Assembly (NCBI GenBank): GCA_032477155.1
Contig: JAWDXK010000014.1
Location: 41,567-105,566, forward strand
Origin: Dysgonomonas sp900556485
GTDB lineage: Bacteria > Bacteroidota > Bacteroidia > Bacteroidales > Dysgonomonadaceae
Direction: 5' to 3'
Length of the DNA stretch: 64,000 nt
Below, one piece after another: positions 43,313-52,651 of the stretch (positions within the stretch are counted from its first letter, which is position 1; every line of letters begins with the position of its first letter). A program made the position numbers and the translations under genes. Under the pieces are notes generated by a model, which saw only the letters and a program-made list of their open reading frames with translations, was not told the origin of the DNA and did no database searches.

Positions 43313-43932
43313 GGTTTGTATATTATTTGTTGGCTAAATACATGGATTACTCCATTTGTTGCTATCAGATTACTTGTCACAGCTGTACGGGTAGGGCTTG
43401 TTCCTGTATTATTATTAACTATCAGGCGTGAGTAGTTCACTTGAGTTACCGAGTTATTCAATCGCAAAGTCATTACAGCATCCTGAGATTTCCATAAGGT
43501 TATTACATTTATAGGATCAAAATTTAGAGATCCCTCTCTATCGAGACTATGATAGTAACCGTCAACTATATGATATGAAAGAATATCTTTCAGCACCACC
43601 GGATCTATAGCACTTATTTCTTTTTGTCCGGTATTTACAAATACACCATCCTTGTCTCGAAATGCCGCATTGTTAAGAAACATGAAAGTATATTTCTTGT
43701 CCGATTGTTTATAGTAATCTTTAAATCCGGGGAACGATGCATCGACATGTTCGATGGCCTGTTTCAACAGAGAGAAAGTATCCTGACGAGCTTCTATAAA
43801 TTCCCAGGCACTCACATTTAGATATGGATTTGCGTTTACAGGTTCATAGTCATAACTTTCCTGAAGGTCATAACATCCGGCCAATATTGCCAGAAACGAC
43901 ATTGCCAGTATATATTTAATTATTTTATTCAT
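43309..43932 (-). CDS. Fasciclin-domain lipoprotein
   Basis: 207 residues with lipoprotein signal (L-A-G-C, Cys20). One fasciclin (FAS1)-like domain: a helical S-L-L-K-Q-A-I-E segment, Y-T-F-M-F-L-N-N-A-A-F (the FAS1 H1-like T-F-F-x-P-x-x-x-A-F pattern), L-K-D-I-L-S-Y-H-I-V-D-G-Y-Y (H2-like) and N-G-V-I-H-V at the C-terminus. FAS1 domains act in adhesion and often occur beside SusCD in Bacteroidota. It overlaps the next gene by ATGA, so the two lipoproteins are coupled. Its role in sialic acid use is unknown. Confidence 0.85.
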   Translation of the reverse strand: MNKIIKYILAMSFLAILAGCYDLQESYDYEPVNANPYLNVSAWEFIEARQDTFSLLKQAIEHVDASFPGFKDYYKQSDKKYTFMFLNNAAFRDKDGVFVNTGQKEISAIDPVVLKDILSYHIVDGYYHSLDREGSLNFDPINVITLWKSQDAVMTLRLNNSVTQVNYSRLIVNNNTGTSPTRTAVTSNLIATNGVIHVFSQQIIYKP

Positions 43933-43967
43933 AGCGATATATATTATGAGATTACTTATCTTTTGAA

Positions 43968-45398
43968 TTATGGATAAGGATAGGCAGGATAATTTTGTTT
44001 CAAATTAGGATTCTGATTCAGATGATCTCTGTGTATAGGGAATACAACCTTATCAGGATCTGTAAGATTAGTGTGTTCTGCCCACATATTTGTCCTTACC
44101 AGATCGAACCATCTTTTACCTTCACCTACAAATTCTCTCTGACGCTCAAGAAGTATGGCATCCAACAATTCTTCGGAACTAAGAAAATCTCCGGAAGAAA
44201 AAGCAGGATTACCGGCACGTGTATATGTCTTGTTCAGCTCTGTAACCGCTTCTTCCATTCGCCCCAAAGCATTGAGAGCCTCAGCATATAATAATACTAT
44301 ATCGGCATAACGATACATAACCAGATCTACATCGGCATCTTCTGTTGCCGGACCGTTACCTGTCCAGAATTTTTTCTTCAAAAAGTAGAAAGTAGTTTCA
44401 CCTTCAGATGTTTGAGCCTTTTCGCCAACCCACTGAACTCCGGCACGTCCATCAATTTCATCGTATGTAGCCATTAGTTTTGGTGATATTCTCAACCTTG
44501 AAGTTCCTTCAGCTAAAGTAGAACGGGAGGAATTATTTCCATTTCCCAATCTATCATATCCCATTCTTAACCAAACTTCCGGATATGCCTTATCTCCAGT
44601 GGTTTCAAAAAACATAGTGCGCCAATTTGAAGCGAAATCAACTCCATTTTCAGCCGTAAGTACCAACCATTGGCTGCTATTCAACAAATTAACTCTCTCC
44701 TCTTTTATTTTAACTACCATTTCATAATCATTAACCCATGCATATACATCCATAAGAAGCGCACATATCGTCGCCACATTTATACGTGTTCGTTTCGATC
44801 CGGTACCATCTCTGGTTCTGCTGATATATGTATATGCTTTTTCAAGATCGGGTAATATTACATTCTCGATTATATAATCTTTATCCGTACGCTCACGATA
44901 GATTCCCTGATCGATACTTTCCACTGGTTCCAAGTACAAAGGAACGTCCCCCCACACGCGAATACAGTAGAAATATGCCCACGCTCGCATTGCATAAGCT
45001 TCTGCTAAAAAGTCCCGTTTGGTTGTCAATGTCATTGTTATATCAGGAATATATTTAATGGCAGCATTAGCCTTTCCTATTGCAGCGTATAGATTTGTCC
45101 AACTTGCGGCACCGTTATCTATTTGTATATTATTATTTATCAAATCCAGATTGGCCTGGCTGAACGAGTATTCAAAATTGCCACCTCTTGTCTCTCCCCA
45201 AGTCCAATAACCCGAAGACATAGCTTTTGAAAAGTCGTGATAAATAGCTATAACTCCTACATTAGCATCATTCTCAGTCTTCCAGAAACTATCCGGAGTC
45301 AGATCGCTTTTCGGATCGACGTCCAGGAAAGAGTCACAGGCAGTCAGCATAAAACTGCATATCAATACAGTTAATCCTATATATAGTCTGTTTTTCAT
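43968..45398 (-). CDS. SusD-like sialoglycan-binding lipoprotein (NanU-like position)
   Basis: 476 residues. Lipoprotein signal L-T-A-C (Cys21). RagB/SusD landmarks: D-V-D-P-K-S near the start, A-E-A-Y-A-M-R-A-W-A-Y-F, R-Y-A-D-I-V-L-L-Y-A-E-A-L-N-A-L, L-E-R-Q-R-E-F-V-G-E-G-K-R-W-F-D-L and C-terminal F-P-I-H-x-x-H-L-N-Q-N-P-N-L-x-Q-N. In Bacteroides and Tannerella the protein in this place (NanU) binds sialic acid; here that is inferred from the gene context, since the binding residues are not conserved enough to read directly. 18 bases after susC. Confidence 0.9.
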   Translation of the reverse strand: MKNRLYIGLTVLICSFMLTACDSFLDVDPKSDLTPDSFWKTENDANVGVIAIYHDFSKAMSSGYWTWGETRGGNFEYSFSQANLDLINNNIQIDNGAASWTNLYAAIGKANAAIKYIPDITMTLTTKRDFLAEAYAMRAWAYFYCIRVWGDVPLYLEPVESIDQGIYRERTDKDYIIENVILPDLEKAYTYISRTRDGTGSKRTRINVATICALLMDVYAWVNDYEMVVKIKEERVNLLNSSQWLVLTAENGVDFASNWRTMFFETTGDKAYPEVWLRMGYDRLGNGNNSSRSTLAEGTSRLRISPKLMATYDEIDGRAGVQWVGEKAQTSEGETTFYFLKKKFWTGNGPATEDADVDLVMYRYADIVLLYAEALNALGRMEEAVTELNKTYTRAGNPAFSSGDFLSSEELLDAILLERQREFVGEGKRWFDLVRTNMWAEHTNLTDPDKVVFPIHRDHLNQNPNLKQNYPAYPYP

Positions 45399-45416
45399 AA
45401 TTTATATATTAAGATG

Positions 45417-48400
45417 TTAGAAACTTAAATTAACTCCAAATCCGAATTCTCTTTGACGTGGATATTTATTAGTATCTATACCCATTTCCAAAGCATCGGC
45501 CCCATTTGTAAATTCAGGATCATATCCTTTATAATCGGTAAACGTCAGTACATTCTTTCCATAAACGAAAGTTGTAGCCCCTTTGAGGAAATATTTTTTC
45601 AATATTTTCGAAGGTACGCTGTAACTTAGTTTTATATTCTTCAGTTTTATATATGATGCGTCTTCCAAATAGAAATCTGAAGGAGCCAAAGAATTATGCG
45701 CATAGATATAAGGAGCAGGATAACGAGCTATATCGCCTTGTTTTGTCCACATATTACGTATCGCATCCGGCGAAGGAGTAGCTCCATCAACCTGAAATCT
45801 GTTACGGTTCCATTCCGCCTGATTAAAGATGTCTCCTCCAATAGAATAGTAAATAGAAAAGAACAAAGAAAAACGGTTATATGTCAATGTACTTGATAAG
45901 CCTCCGAAAAAGTCTGGTTGAGCACATCCAATCTTCGTCTTGTCCTGAACATCAATTATTCCATCATTATTGGTATCAACAAAGTCTACATCTCCACCTA
46001 AAAGTACCTGTCCGTCGGACGAGTATTTTTGTTTCGGCGTTTTATCGTAACGCTGTCCATTTAGTTCATGATGGCTGAATGTTCCATCCGAATTGAATAT
46101 TGGAGTCAGTTGCCGCCAATCATCAGTAAATGCATTAGACTGGTCGTAAGGGAAAATTCCTAAATACTTATATCCGTAAAATTCTCCGACGCGTGCACCT
46201 TCCTGAACATAAATAGCACTCTGCGAACCTTTATAAAATGGTATGCCGTCAGCAATTTCCGTAATCTTAGAATTATTGGTGGCAATGTTGAAGCTAACAG
46301 TCCATTGCAATTTCTTTTTCTTTATTGCATCCCAACGTATAGCGAATTCAAATCCCTGATTTGTCATAGCTCCGACATTCCTGTATATTGTATTGAATCC
46401 TGTCTCTTTAGGCAGCTGAACCTGATTCAACAACTTGTCTGTATTTTTCTTATAATAGTCGGTTACAATGCTTATTCTGCCATCCATCAGCTGCATATCC
46501 AATCCGACATTTAATTGAGAGGTTTCTTCCCAACTTAATCCTTCGAATCCTAAGCTGCTTGGACCTATACCTGCTACATTTTCACCATTATTTTCATAAA
46601 TATAATTAGGACTATATAGAAGCATAGATTCATAATTACCTATTTCTTCGTTACCTGTAACACCATAACTTACCCTGAATTTAGCATCGGAAAGAAATGG
46701 TTTCATCCATTTTGCTAACGATTCGTCAGAGAAGCGCCAAGCTACGGATGCAGAAGGGAAAGCCCCCCATCTTTTATCTTTTCCGAAACGGGAAGAACCA
46801 TCATAACGAAGATTAGCATTAAATAAATACTTAGATTTATAGTTATATCCGACTCTTCCAAAGAAAGAAGCCATTCTATGTTCAAATATTCTCGAATATG
46901 TATTTTTTGTATCAAAACCCGATGCAACATTCAATGTATATATTTCGTCGGTAGTATAATCAAGACCTACTAATCTTGACCTATCTTCACGCCATGACTG
47001 AAAACTACAACCGAGCATAGCATCAACATTATGTACTTCTTTGAATGTCTGATTGTAAGTAAAATAGTTTTCATTAGTCCAGTCATATCTCAATGTTGTA
47101 TAATCACGTCCTGTAGTAAATTCATTTGTAGACAACTGAGGTGCAGGACGATAACTTTCTTCTCTTCGTGAAAGGAAATTAGCCTGAATAGATGTTCTGA
47201 ACTTCATATTTTTATTGAATGTGAAGTTTAGATACTCTTGCATCGACAATCGGTAATCTTGCTGTTTACGTACGTCTGTCTTTGCTAATGCATACGGATT
47301 TCGTCTGCCTACGATATATGGAACATAAGATCCGTCAGGATTAAATATAGCAAAATGAGGAGGGCGTTCCAGCATTTGCCCCAATACATTCGATTCATCT
47401 ATACCGTTTTTACTCGCATAACTCAGATATATCTTGCTACCTATAGTTAGTTTACTCGATGGATTATAATCTGTATTTATGCGGGATGTGAGGCGTTTGT
47501 AGTCACTATTTACCACAATTCCGTTATCCATGAGAAATCCGGCACTGATATTATATTTAAACACATTAGTTCCTCCACTGGCTCTAAGATTTATCTCGTC
47601 CCTTACGGCAGTATTAAACAATAAGTCATGTAAATCTAAGTCCTGATTAGAGAAATAAGCCAATGTATCTATAATAGGAGGATAACCTGAAACCTTTGAC
47701 CCTCTTTCGCCTGTGACCTCACGTCTTACTATATCATAATATTTACGTTCCGCACCATTGGCTTTAGGTAAAATATGGCTCAATTTACTATAGCTACGCA
47801 GATAGTTTATATCCAATTTCGTTTCAGTAGTACCCTGCTTTGTGCTTATTAATATCACACCGTTTGCCGAACGTGAACCATAAATAGCTGCAGAGGCAGC
47901 ATCTTTTAATATCTCGACTGACGCCACATCGTTAGGATTCAAATCGTTAATATTATCATATATTACACCATCTACCACATATAGTGGAGATGCTCCACCT
48001 TCAAATGTAGCCGTACCCCTAACCCTAATATTCGCCCCTGAGCCCGGAGCTCCTGAGCTTGTCGTAATCTCAACTCCGGCAGCCTGTCCTTGTAAAGCAT
48101 CGAAAACATTTACAGGAGATTGTTCTTCTATCGATTTTGCCGATACTGAAGCTATGGCTCCCGTCAGGTCTCTTTTTTTCATTTCTCCATAGCCAATCAC
48201 CACAATTTCATCCAACTCCTGCACTTTTTCTTTCAACTCCACATCAAGAATATTCCCTTTTACAGGCTTTTCTGTAGTCAAAAATCCGATGTAAGAGAAA
48301 ATCAAAACGGAATTTTCCCGAGGTACACTTATCGAATATTTTCCATTAACATCTGTAACCACAGCTTTATTGGTTCCTTTAAGTAAAACTTTTACACCAA

Positions 48401-48539
48401 TAAGAGCATCCATATTTTGGTCTGAGACCACTCCGCTCACTTGTATTTGTGCATCTTTCCCTGTCTGGGCACCGCCATACTGTATAGGGAAAATCATTAA
48501 TAATGCCAAAAGGCATAAATTCAAAAGTGCTTTTTTCAT
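45417..48539 (-). CDS. SusC-like TonB-dependent transporter of the sialic acid locus (NanO-like position)
   Basis: About 1040 residues from the ATG at 48539. An ATG at 48551 is also in frame, but it belongs to a 14-bp element shared with nanA, where it leads to a stop, so I prefer M-K-K-A-L-L-N as start. Signal peptide ends G-G-A-Q; carboxypeptidase-regulatory-like domain (about 35-110); TonB-box-like D-E-I-V-V-I-G-Y-G; plug with Y-V-V-D-G-V-I-Y and K-D-A-A-S-A-A-I-Y-G-S-R-S-A-N-G-V; barrel ends F-G-F-G-V-N-L-S-F. It imports sialic acid or sialylated compounds with the SusD partner. First gene of the long downstream block of the locus. Confidence 0.93.
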   Translation of the reverse strand: MKKALLNLCLLALLMIFPIQYGGAQTGKDAQIQVSGVVSDQNMDALIGVKVLLKGTNKAVVTDVNGKYSISVPRENSVLIFSYIGFLTTEKPVKGNILDVELKEKVQELDEIVVIGYGEMKKRDLTGAIASVSAKSIEEQSPVNVFDALQGQAAGVEITTSSGAPGSGANIRVRGTATFEGGASPLYVVDGVIYDNINDLNPNDVASVEILKDAASAAIYGSRSANGVILISTKQGTTETKLDINYLRSYSKLSHILPKANGAERKYYDIVRREVTGERGSKVSGYPPIIDTLAYFSNQDLDLHDLLFNTAVRDEINLRASGGTNVFKYNISAGFLMDNGIVVNSDYKRLTSRINTDYNPSSKLTIGSKIYLSYASKNGIDESNVLGQMLERPPHFAIFNPDGSYVPYIVGRRNPYALAKTDVRKQQDYRLSMQEYLNFTFNKNMKFRTSIQANFLSRREESYRPAPQLSTNEFTTGRDYTTLRYDWTNENYFTYNQTFKEVHNVDAMLGCSFQSWREDRSRLVGLDYTTDEIYTLNVASGFDTKNTYSRIFEHRMASFFGRVGYNYKSKYLFNANLRYDGSSRFGKDKRWGAFPSASVAWRFSDESLAKWMKPFLSDAKFRVSYGVTGNEEIGNYESMLLYSPNYIYENNGENVAGIGPSSLGFEGLSWEETSQLNVGLDMQLMDGRISIVTDYYKKNTDKLLNQVQLPKETGFNTIYRNVGAMTNQGFEFAIRWDAIKKKKLQWTVSFNIATNNSKITEIADGIPFYKGSQSAIYVQEGARVGEFYGYKYLGIFPYDQSNAFTDDWRQLTPIFNSDGTFSHHELNGQRYDKTPKQKYSSDGQVLLGGDVDFVDTNNDGIIDVQDKTKIGCAQPDFFGGLSSTLTYNRFSLFFSIYYSIGGDIFNQAEWNRNRFQVDGATPSPDAIRNMWTKQGDIARYPAPYIYAHNSLAPSDFYLEDASYIKLKNIKLSYSVPSKILKKYFLKGATTFVYGKNVLTFTDYKGYDPEFTNGADALEMGIDTNKYPRQREFGFGVNLSF

Positions 48540-48546
48540 AAGTATT

Positions 48547-48560
48547 TGCATTTAATTAGA
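48547..48560 (-). promoter_or_regulatory. nan-locus 14-bp element, susC copy
   Basis: Plus-strand TGCATTTAATTAGA, identical to copies before nanA and before the lipoprotein sialidase. Its core ATTTAATTAGAT is palindromic at 10 of 12 positions. It ends seven bases before the susC ATG at 48539. Confidence 0.6.
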
Positions 48561-48571
48561 TTTGTAACATT

Positions 48572-49819
48572 TTATGTATCTGTCATATCCTTTGTCTTGG
48601 GCCTAAGGCAGGTTATTTGTATAATAAGCACCAAGAGTACAACACCTGCCATAAGTGCAAAATCATGTCCTAAGTTTCCAGAATCGGTTGATTTACCCAG
48701 CAAACTTGTTATAGCAGCTCCGGCAAACACTCCGGTCATATTCATTATCCCATAGGCAGTGGCTCTGTATCGCGACGACACGAACTGGCACAGTATAGGC
48801 ATATTATTAGCATCGAACATCCCGAATCCTATGCCAAATAGTACTGCCCCCACCACTACTATAGGTAAAGAGTCTCCGAACCCGATAAGCAAAAGGGCAG
48901 GGATTGTGAAACTAAGCCCGATAGCCCCTGTGTAGACTCGTCCACGTAGATTTTTCTGTATCCACCTATCCGATAAAAATCCACCAAAAATGACTCCCAG
49001 AAATGATGATACCGCAATAGTAATTGTTGACATAGGCCCGGCAATAGACATCTCTATAGATAGTCTCTCCGAAAATAATGTTGGCAACCAGTTCTTTGTC
49101 GCCCACCCCGGTAAGCTTGGCACACAGAAGTATAATAATATTACCCAAAAGGAGATATTACTAAGCAGCATCGCCAAACCTTTTATTACAGGAACTTTCT
49201 TTACCGTTTCGATGGAATCAGGTTTTAATACACGTTCTTTATCTTTCAGAAAAATAGCCAAAACAACACTGTATGCTATACCTATAATTCCGAACCAATG
49301 AAAAGTTTGATTCCATGTATACATAGCTGCCAATGTAGCTCCGAATCCTCCTATAGCCTGTCCTGTGTAAAGTCCTGTCATATGGATTCCTACAGCAAGT
49401 GAACGCGTTTTATTCTGATGATAATCAGCTATTAGAGATAAAGCCGTGGGCAAATATAGAGCTTCACTTACACCCATTATTCCTCTAAGGATATATAATT
49501 GATCGAAGCTAGTGGCGTAACCCATCAATAATGTTACAGTAGACCATACTGCCAAACTACCCACCATAAGCCACTTGCGACTAAAACGATCAGCTATAAT
49601 TCCAGATATAGGGCTCATAAAACCATATATCCAGAGAAAAACAGCCATTAACCGACCAAAATTAGCAGCCGATTCCAATTCCGCTATATCAATCATCATC
49701 GGAGCACGCATAGTCGAAAGCATTTGCCTATCCATATAATTAAGCAATGCCACCACCCAAAGTAATCCTACGACTATCCAAGGGTAAATACTGCTGCTCG
49801 TTTTGGTTGTACTATTCAT
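48572..49819 (-). CDS. MFS transporter, probable sialic acid importer (NanT-like role)
   Basis: 415 residues, twelve predicted helices. The first loop G-I-I-A-D-R-F-S-R-K-W and the matching sixth-seventh helix loop G-G-F-L-S-D-R-W-I-Q are the MFS signature; N-Y-M-D-R-Q near 27-32 is typical of the anion:cation symporter group that includes organic acid and sialic acid carriers. It lies between the sialidase (6 bases) and susC in the sialic acid locus, so inner-membrane uptake of N-acetylneuraminate is the natural role. The substrate is inferred from context, not from sequence. Confidence 0.85.
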   Translation of the reverse strand: MNSTTKTSSSIYPWIVVGLLWVVALLNYMDRQMLSTMRAPMMIDIAELESAANFGRLMAVFLWIYGFMSPISGIIADRFSRKWLMVGSLAVWSTVTLLMGYATSFDQLYILRGIMGVSEALYLPTALSLIADYHQNKTRSLAVGIHMTGLYTGQAIGGFGATLAAMYTWNQTFHWFGIIGIAYSVVLAIFLKDKERVLKPDSIETVKKVPVIKGLAMLLSNISFWVILLYFCVPSLPGWATKNWLPTLFSERLSIEMSIAGPMSTITIAVSSFLGVIFGGFLSDRWIQKNLRGRVYTGAIGLSFTIPALLLIGFGDSLPIVVVGAVLFGIGFGMFDANNMPILCQFVSSRYRATAYGIMNMTGVFAGAAITSLLGKSTDSGNLGHDFALMAGVVLLVLIIQITCLRPKTKDMTDT

Positions 49820-49825
49820 ATACGA

Positions 49826-51478
49826 TTAGTTTATTATTTCATTTAATTTTATTTGCTGAAACACTATATTTGCCTGACTACTTTCGTACAATATTCCTAT
49901 TGTATTTTCGTCTATAGATGTTATACATGAGTAACCGGCACTTTTGTATTCATCCAGAAGAATCCACTTATCCTCTGGCCATGTCATTCCTTCATCAAAG
50001 CTTATTTTCAATGTAATCATATTCCGAATTTTATAATTATTAGGATTCACAAATAAAAGGATACTTTTTTCCTCACCGTTTTCAATATATACATGCTTAT
50101 GTAAACTAGCCATACATGTTGGTTCAGTAAGTATACAATGCGAGGTAAGATGCTCTTTCCATGTTTTTCCCAAATCGGTAGTAGTACAAATTCTGCGTCC
50201 ATTCTCTTCTTTATTTCCTCTGTTTCTATTGTCTCTCATGTTTAACATCAGAGAACCATCTGATAATTGCACTACCATACACTCAGTCACATCATTATAT
50301 GCTGGATTGCTGGTAATCCACGTTTTTCCATGATCGTTACTCCATGTAATATTTGAAAAAGATTTACCATATTTATCTCTTCCCTGAGTTGGGAATACTA
50401 ACGTCCCGTCATCCAATGTGATACCATGTCCGGGTGCAGGAGCAAAGAGCCACCATTCCTTTGGTTTGGTATCACGAGTTATATTAACAGGTTTACTCCA
50501 TGTTAGCCCATCATCCTCACTTTTAGTAATCAGGAATTGTGAAGTCTGCTTCACTCCCCATCCACTTTGTGAGCCCTTATTATGCCATTGATGTATCCAC
50601 TCTGTGCTATTTTCATTCAGGCCTTCAATCCAATGTCCAGTATTTTTATCTAATACGCCATGCATCCATAACCCCGCGACAAAAATATCTCCTGTGAACT
50701 CATCTACCAATATGCAAGCATCGCTTACTCCATTGTATTTTTGGGGCAGACCTCCCCATTCACCCATGTTTAGAACTATTTGCATCGGCTGCCATGTCTT
50801 TCCCTTATCTGTACTACGATGCAAAGCAATATCCATATGTCCCTGCAAATCACGTCTGGATTCATAGCGAGCATCAAAAATAGCCAGCAATGTACCCTTT
50901 TTACTTGTTGCCAAGCCGGGTATACGCGATGTATGCACACTATCCTGATTGTGATGACGCAGGGCCACGCCTACTCTCAACGGGTTTTGAAGATATGAAT
51001 TATCAATCTTTATATTCCCTTTTGAAGTAGAGATAGCCTGACAGTTGATATCTATTCTATTATCAAGTTGTATCGTATCTTTCAGCCTCACAGCCACCCA
51101 CAAGGAAAATGTATCCTTATTTGTAGTTATATTCTGATCAAATATCATTTTCTCATTGATGAGCTGAGATTTGCAAATAAGGGTGGCAGTATCTAACATA
51201 CCTTTGGAGTCTGCCCCATAAATGCTTAATGAGGATATACTATTCAAATCGGTTGTACCTCTGAGATCAATGACAATACGATTTACATTATATTCCATAC
51301 TGTCTTTATTTATCAGATTCAGCTTTACAACAGGATTAACATCGCGTTTTGCTAATACCGGTATAGTTGGTTTTTCTACCTCCAATACAATACATTCAGT
51401 AAAAGAATTACATGAATATATAGACAGAAAAGTGAATACCAAAAGGATATAAAGCGCTATTTTGCTTTTTATTACCAT
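49826..51478 (-). CDS. Exo-alpha-sialidase (GH33) with N-terminal BNR-associated domain, lipoprotein
   Basis: 550 residues. Lipoprotein signal ends S-I-Y-S-C (Cys23). Residues about 30-165 match the N-terminal sialidase-associated jelly-roll domain found in Bacteroides enzymes. The catalytic propeller follows: S-R-I-P-G-L (Arg of the triad, about 187), F-D-A-R-Y-E-S-R-R-D (second Arg and acid/base Asp), Asp boxes S-T-D-K-G-K-T-W, S-E-D-D-G-L-T-W, S-N-D-H-G-K-T-W and S-F-D-E-G-M-T-W, and the Tyr/Glu region near the end. It releases terminal sialic acid outside or at the surface. It resembles the well-known BT0455-type enzyme (recalled). Preceded by a 225-base leader region carrying the nan element. 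Confidence 0.94.
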   Translation of the reverse strand: MVIKSKIALYILLVFTFLSIYSCNSFTECIVLEVEKPTIPVLAKRDVNPVVKLNLINKDSMEYNVNRIVIDLRGTTDLNSISSLSIYGADSKGMLDTATLICKSQLINEKMIFDQNITTNKDTFSLWVAVRLKDTIQLDNRIDINCQAISTSKGNIKIDNSYLQNPLRVGVALRHHNQDSVHTSRIPGLATSKKGTLLAIFDARYESRRDLQGHMDIALHRSTDKGKTWQPMQIVLNMGEWGGLPQKYNGVSDACILVDEFTGDIFVAGLWMHGVLDKNTGHWIEGLNENSTEWIHQWHNKGSQSGWGVKQTSQFLITKSEDDGLTWSKPVNITRDTKPKEWWLFAPAPGHGITLDDGTLVFPTQGRDKYGKSFSNITWSNDHGKTWITSNPAYNDVTECMVVQLSDGSLMLNMRDNRNRGNKEENGRRICTTTDLGKTWKEHLTSHCILTEPTCMASLHKHVYIENGEEKSILLFVNPNNYKIRNMITLKISFDEGMTWPEDKWILLDEYKSAGYSCITSIDENTIGILYESSQANIVFQQIKLNEIIN

Positions 51479-51626
51479 TGCATTGATTTAGTTTATTCAA
51501 CAATCAGGGATAATATCTGACTATACTATATATTAGATTTGGGCTCTGATTCTATCTATTATGAGGGCATTAAATATTTAAGGCCGGAACGATAGTGAAA
51601 TGTTAAAATTTTAGTTATCTTTACAG

Positions 51627-51640
51627 TGCATTTAATTAGA
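51627..51640 (-). promoter_or_regulatory. nan-locus 14-bp element, sialidase copy
   Basis: Exact TGCATTTAATTAGA, 149 bases before the sialidase ATG and 64 bases after the nanA stop. This spacer (51479-51703) carries the element but no terminator is obvious. Distance shows the element is not simply a ribosome binding site. Confidence 0.6.
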
Positions 51641-51703
51641 TTGGGGCAATGAACAAACTGAAACTATTACTAAATATGTGAATGTCTGTTATTGCCTCTT
51701 TCC

Positions 51704-52615
51704 TTAGAACTCCGGAAACTTTATTTTCCTCAGATCTTCTTTCAGGCTATTTTCTTCTTTTTCGGAAAGCGGTAAAATTGGTAGTCGGCAATTACCGCAT
51801 TCGATACCGATAAGGTTCATTATGGCTTTTCCTCCTCTTACACCTCCTCCATATTTGATAATAACTTCAACCGTTTTTATAGATTTCATTTGTAATAAGC
51901 GGGCAGTTTGCAAATCATTCTTACTCATTGCCTGAAATATGCCATCATATATCTGGGGGATATAATTATATGTACTACCAACACCAGCAATAGCACCCAT
52001 CGCTACACCTGAAATCAAAATTTCATCATATCCGTGTAATACTTCGAATTCATGATTATTGAGGTCGAGGCAGACACCCATTTCCATTAGGTTGTTATGG
52101 GTAAATTTTGTTCCTGCCAGATTTGGCATTTTCATCTTACCCTTAACCAAAAAATCCTCAACAGGAAGGCTTACCCCTGTCATAGAAGGCATATTGTAGT
52201 AATAAAAAGGCAGTTCGGGAGCAGCTTTTGCTATCGGCTCGAAATAATCAACTAATGCGGTGACATTTCCAGGTTTAAAGAAGTTAGGAGCCAAAGAAGC
52301 AATAGCATCCGCACCTATTTGTGCAGCATGCTCAGATAGTTCTATTGCATCTTTCTGGCAATTAGACCCAACATGGGCAATCACCATAAACCTTTTGTCT
52401 GAAGCAGTAATCCATTTTTCGAGGATCATCTTTCTCTCAGCCTGAGTAAGTGATGAAAATTCTCCGGTAGTACCACATACAAATACTCCTTTGATTGGAG
52501 AAGATGCTATCCAATCCGCATATCTGTCAATAACATGCAGGTTTACTTCTCCATTTTCTCCAAAAGGAGTAAATGTAGCGGCAATCATACCATTCAGTCT
52601 TTCATAATTTTTCAT
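51704..52615 (-). CDS. nanA: N-acetylneuraminate lyase
   Basis: 303 residues, a DapA/NanA-type aldolase. Visible features: F-V-C-G-T-T-G-E-F (45-53) that binds the pyruvate carboxylate, F-Y-Y-Y-N-M-P (137-143) with the catalytic Tyr, and Schiff-base Lys170 in L-A-G-T-K-F-T. The Y-N-M-P and T-K-F-T motifs favour neuraminate lyase over dihydrodipicolinate synthase. It splits N-acetylneuraminate into pyruvate and N-acetylmannosamine in the cytoplasm. It is preceded by only 36 bases, holding an exact copy of the nan element, and lies between two mutarotase and sialidase genes of the locus. No epimerase NanE or kinase is visible nearby. Confidence 0.93.
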   Translation of the reverse strand: MKNYERLNGMIAATFTPFGENGEVNLHVIDRYADWIASSPIKGVFVCGTTGEFSSLTQAERKMILEKWITASDKRFMVIAHVGSNCQKDAIELSEHAAQIGADAIASLAPNFFKPGNVTALVDYFEPIAKAAPELPFYYYNMPSMTGVSLPVEDFLVKGKMKMPNLAGTKFTHNNLMEMGVCLDLNNHEFEVLHGYDEILISGVAMGAIAGVGSTYNYIPQIYDGIFQAMSKNDLQTARLLQMKSIKTVEVIIKYGGGVRGGKAIMNLIGIECGNCRLPILPLSEKEENSLKEDLRKIKFPEF

Positions 52616-52620
52616 AGTTG

Positions 52621-52634
52621 TGCATTTAATTAGA
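52621..52634 (-). promoter_or_regulatory. nan-locus 14-bp element, nanA copy
   Basis: Exact TGCATTTAATTAGA, ending five bases before the nanA ATG at 52615. In this copy the ATG within the element leads to a stop after seven codons, so it cannot be the start codon. Confidence 0.6.
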
Positions 52635-52651
52635 TTATTATTTAAAGAGTG

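Noticed and set aside
48540..48551. Extending susC to the ATG at 48551
   Set aside because: That ATG belongs to the shared 14-bp element; in the nanA copy the same ATG leads to an early stop, so it is not a start codon.
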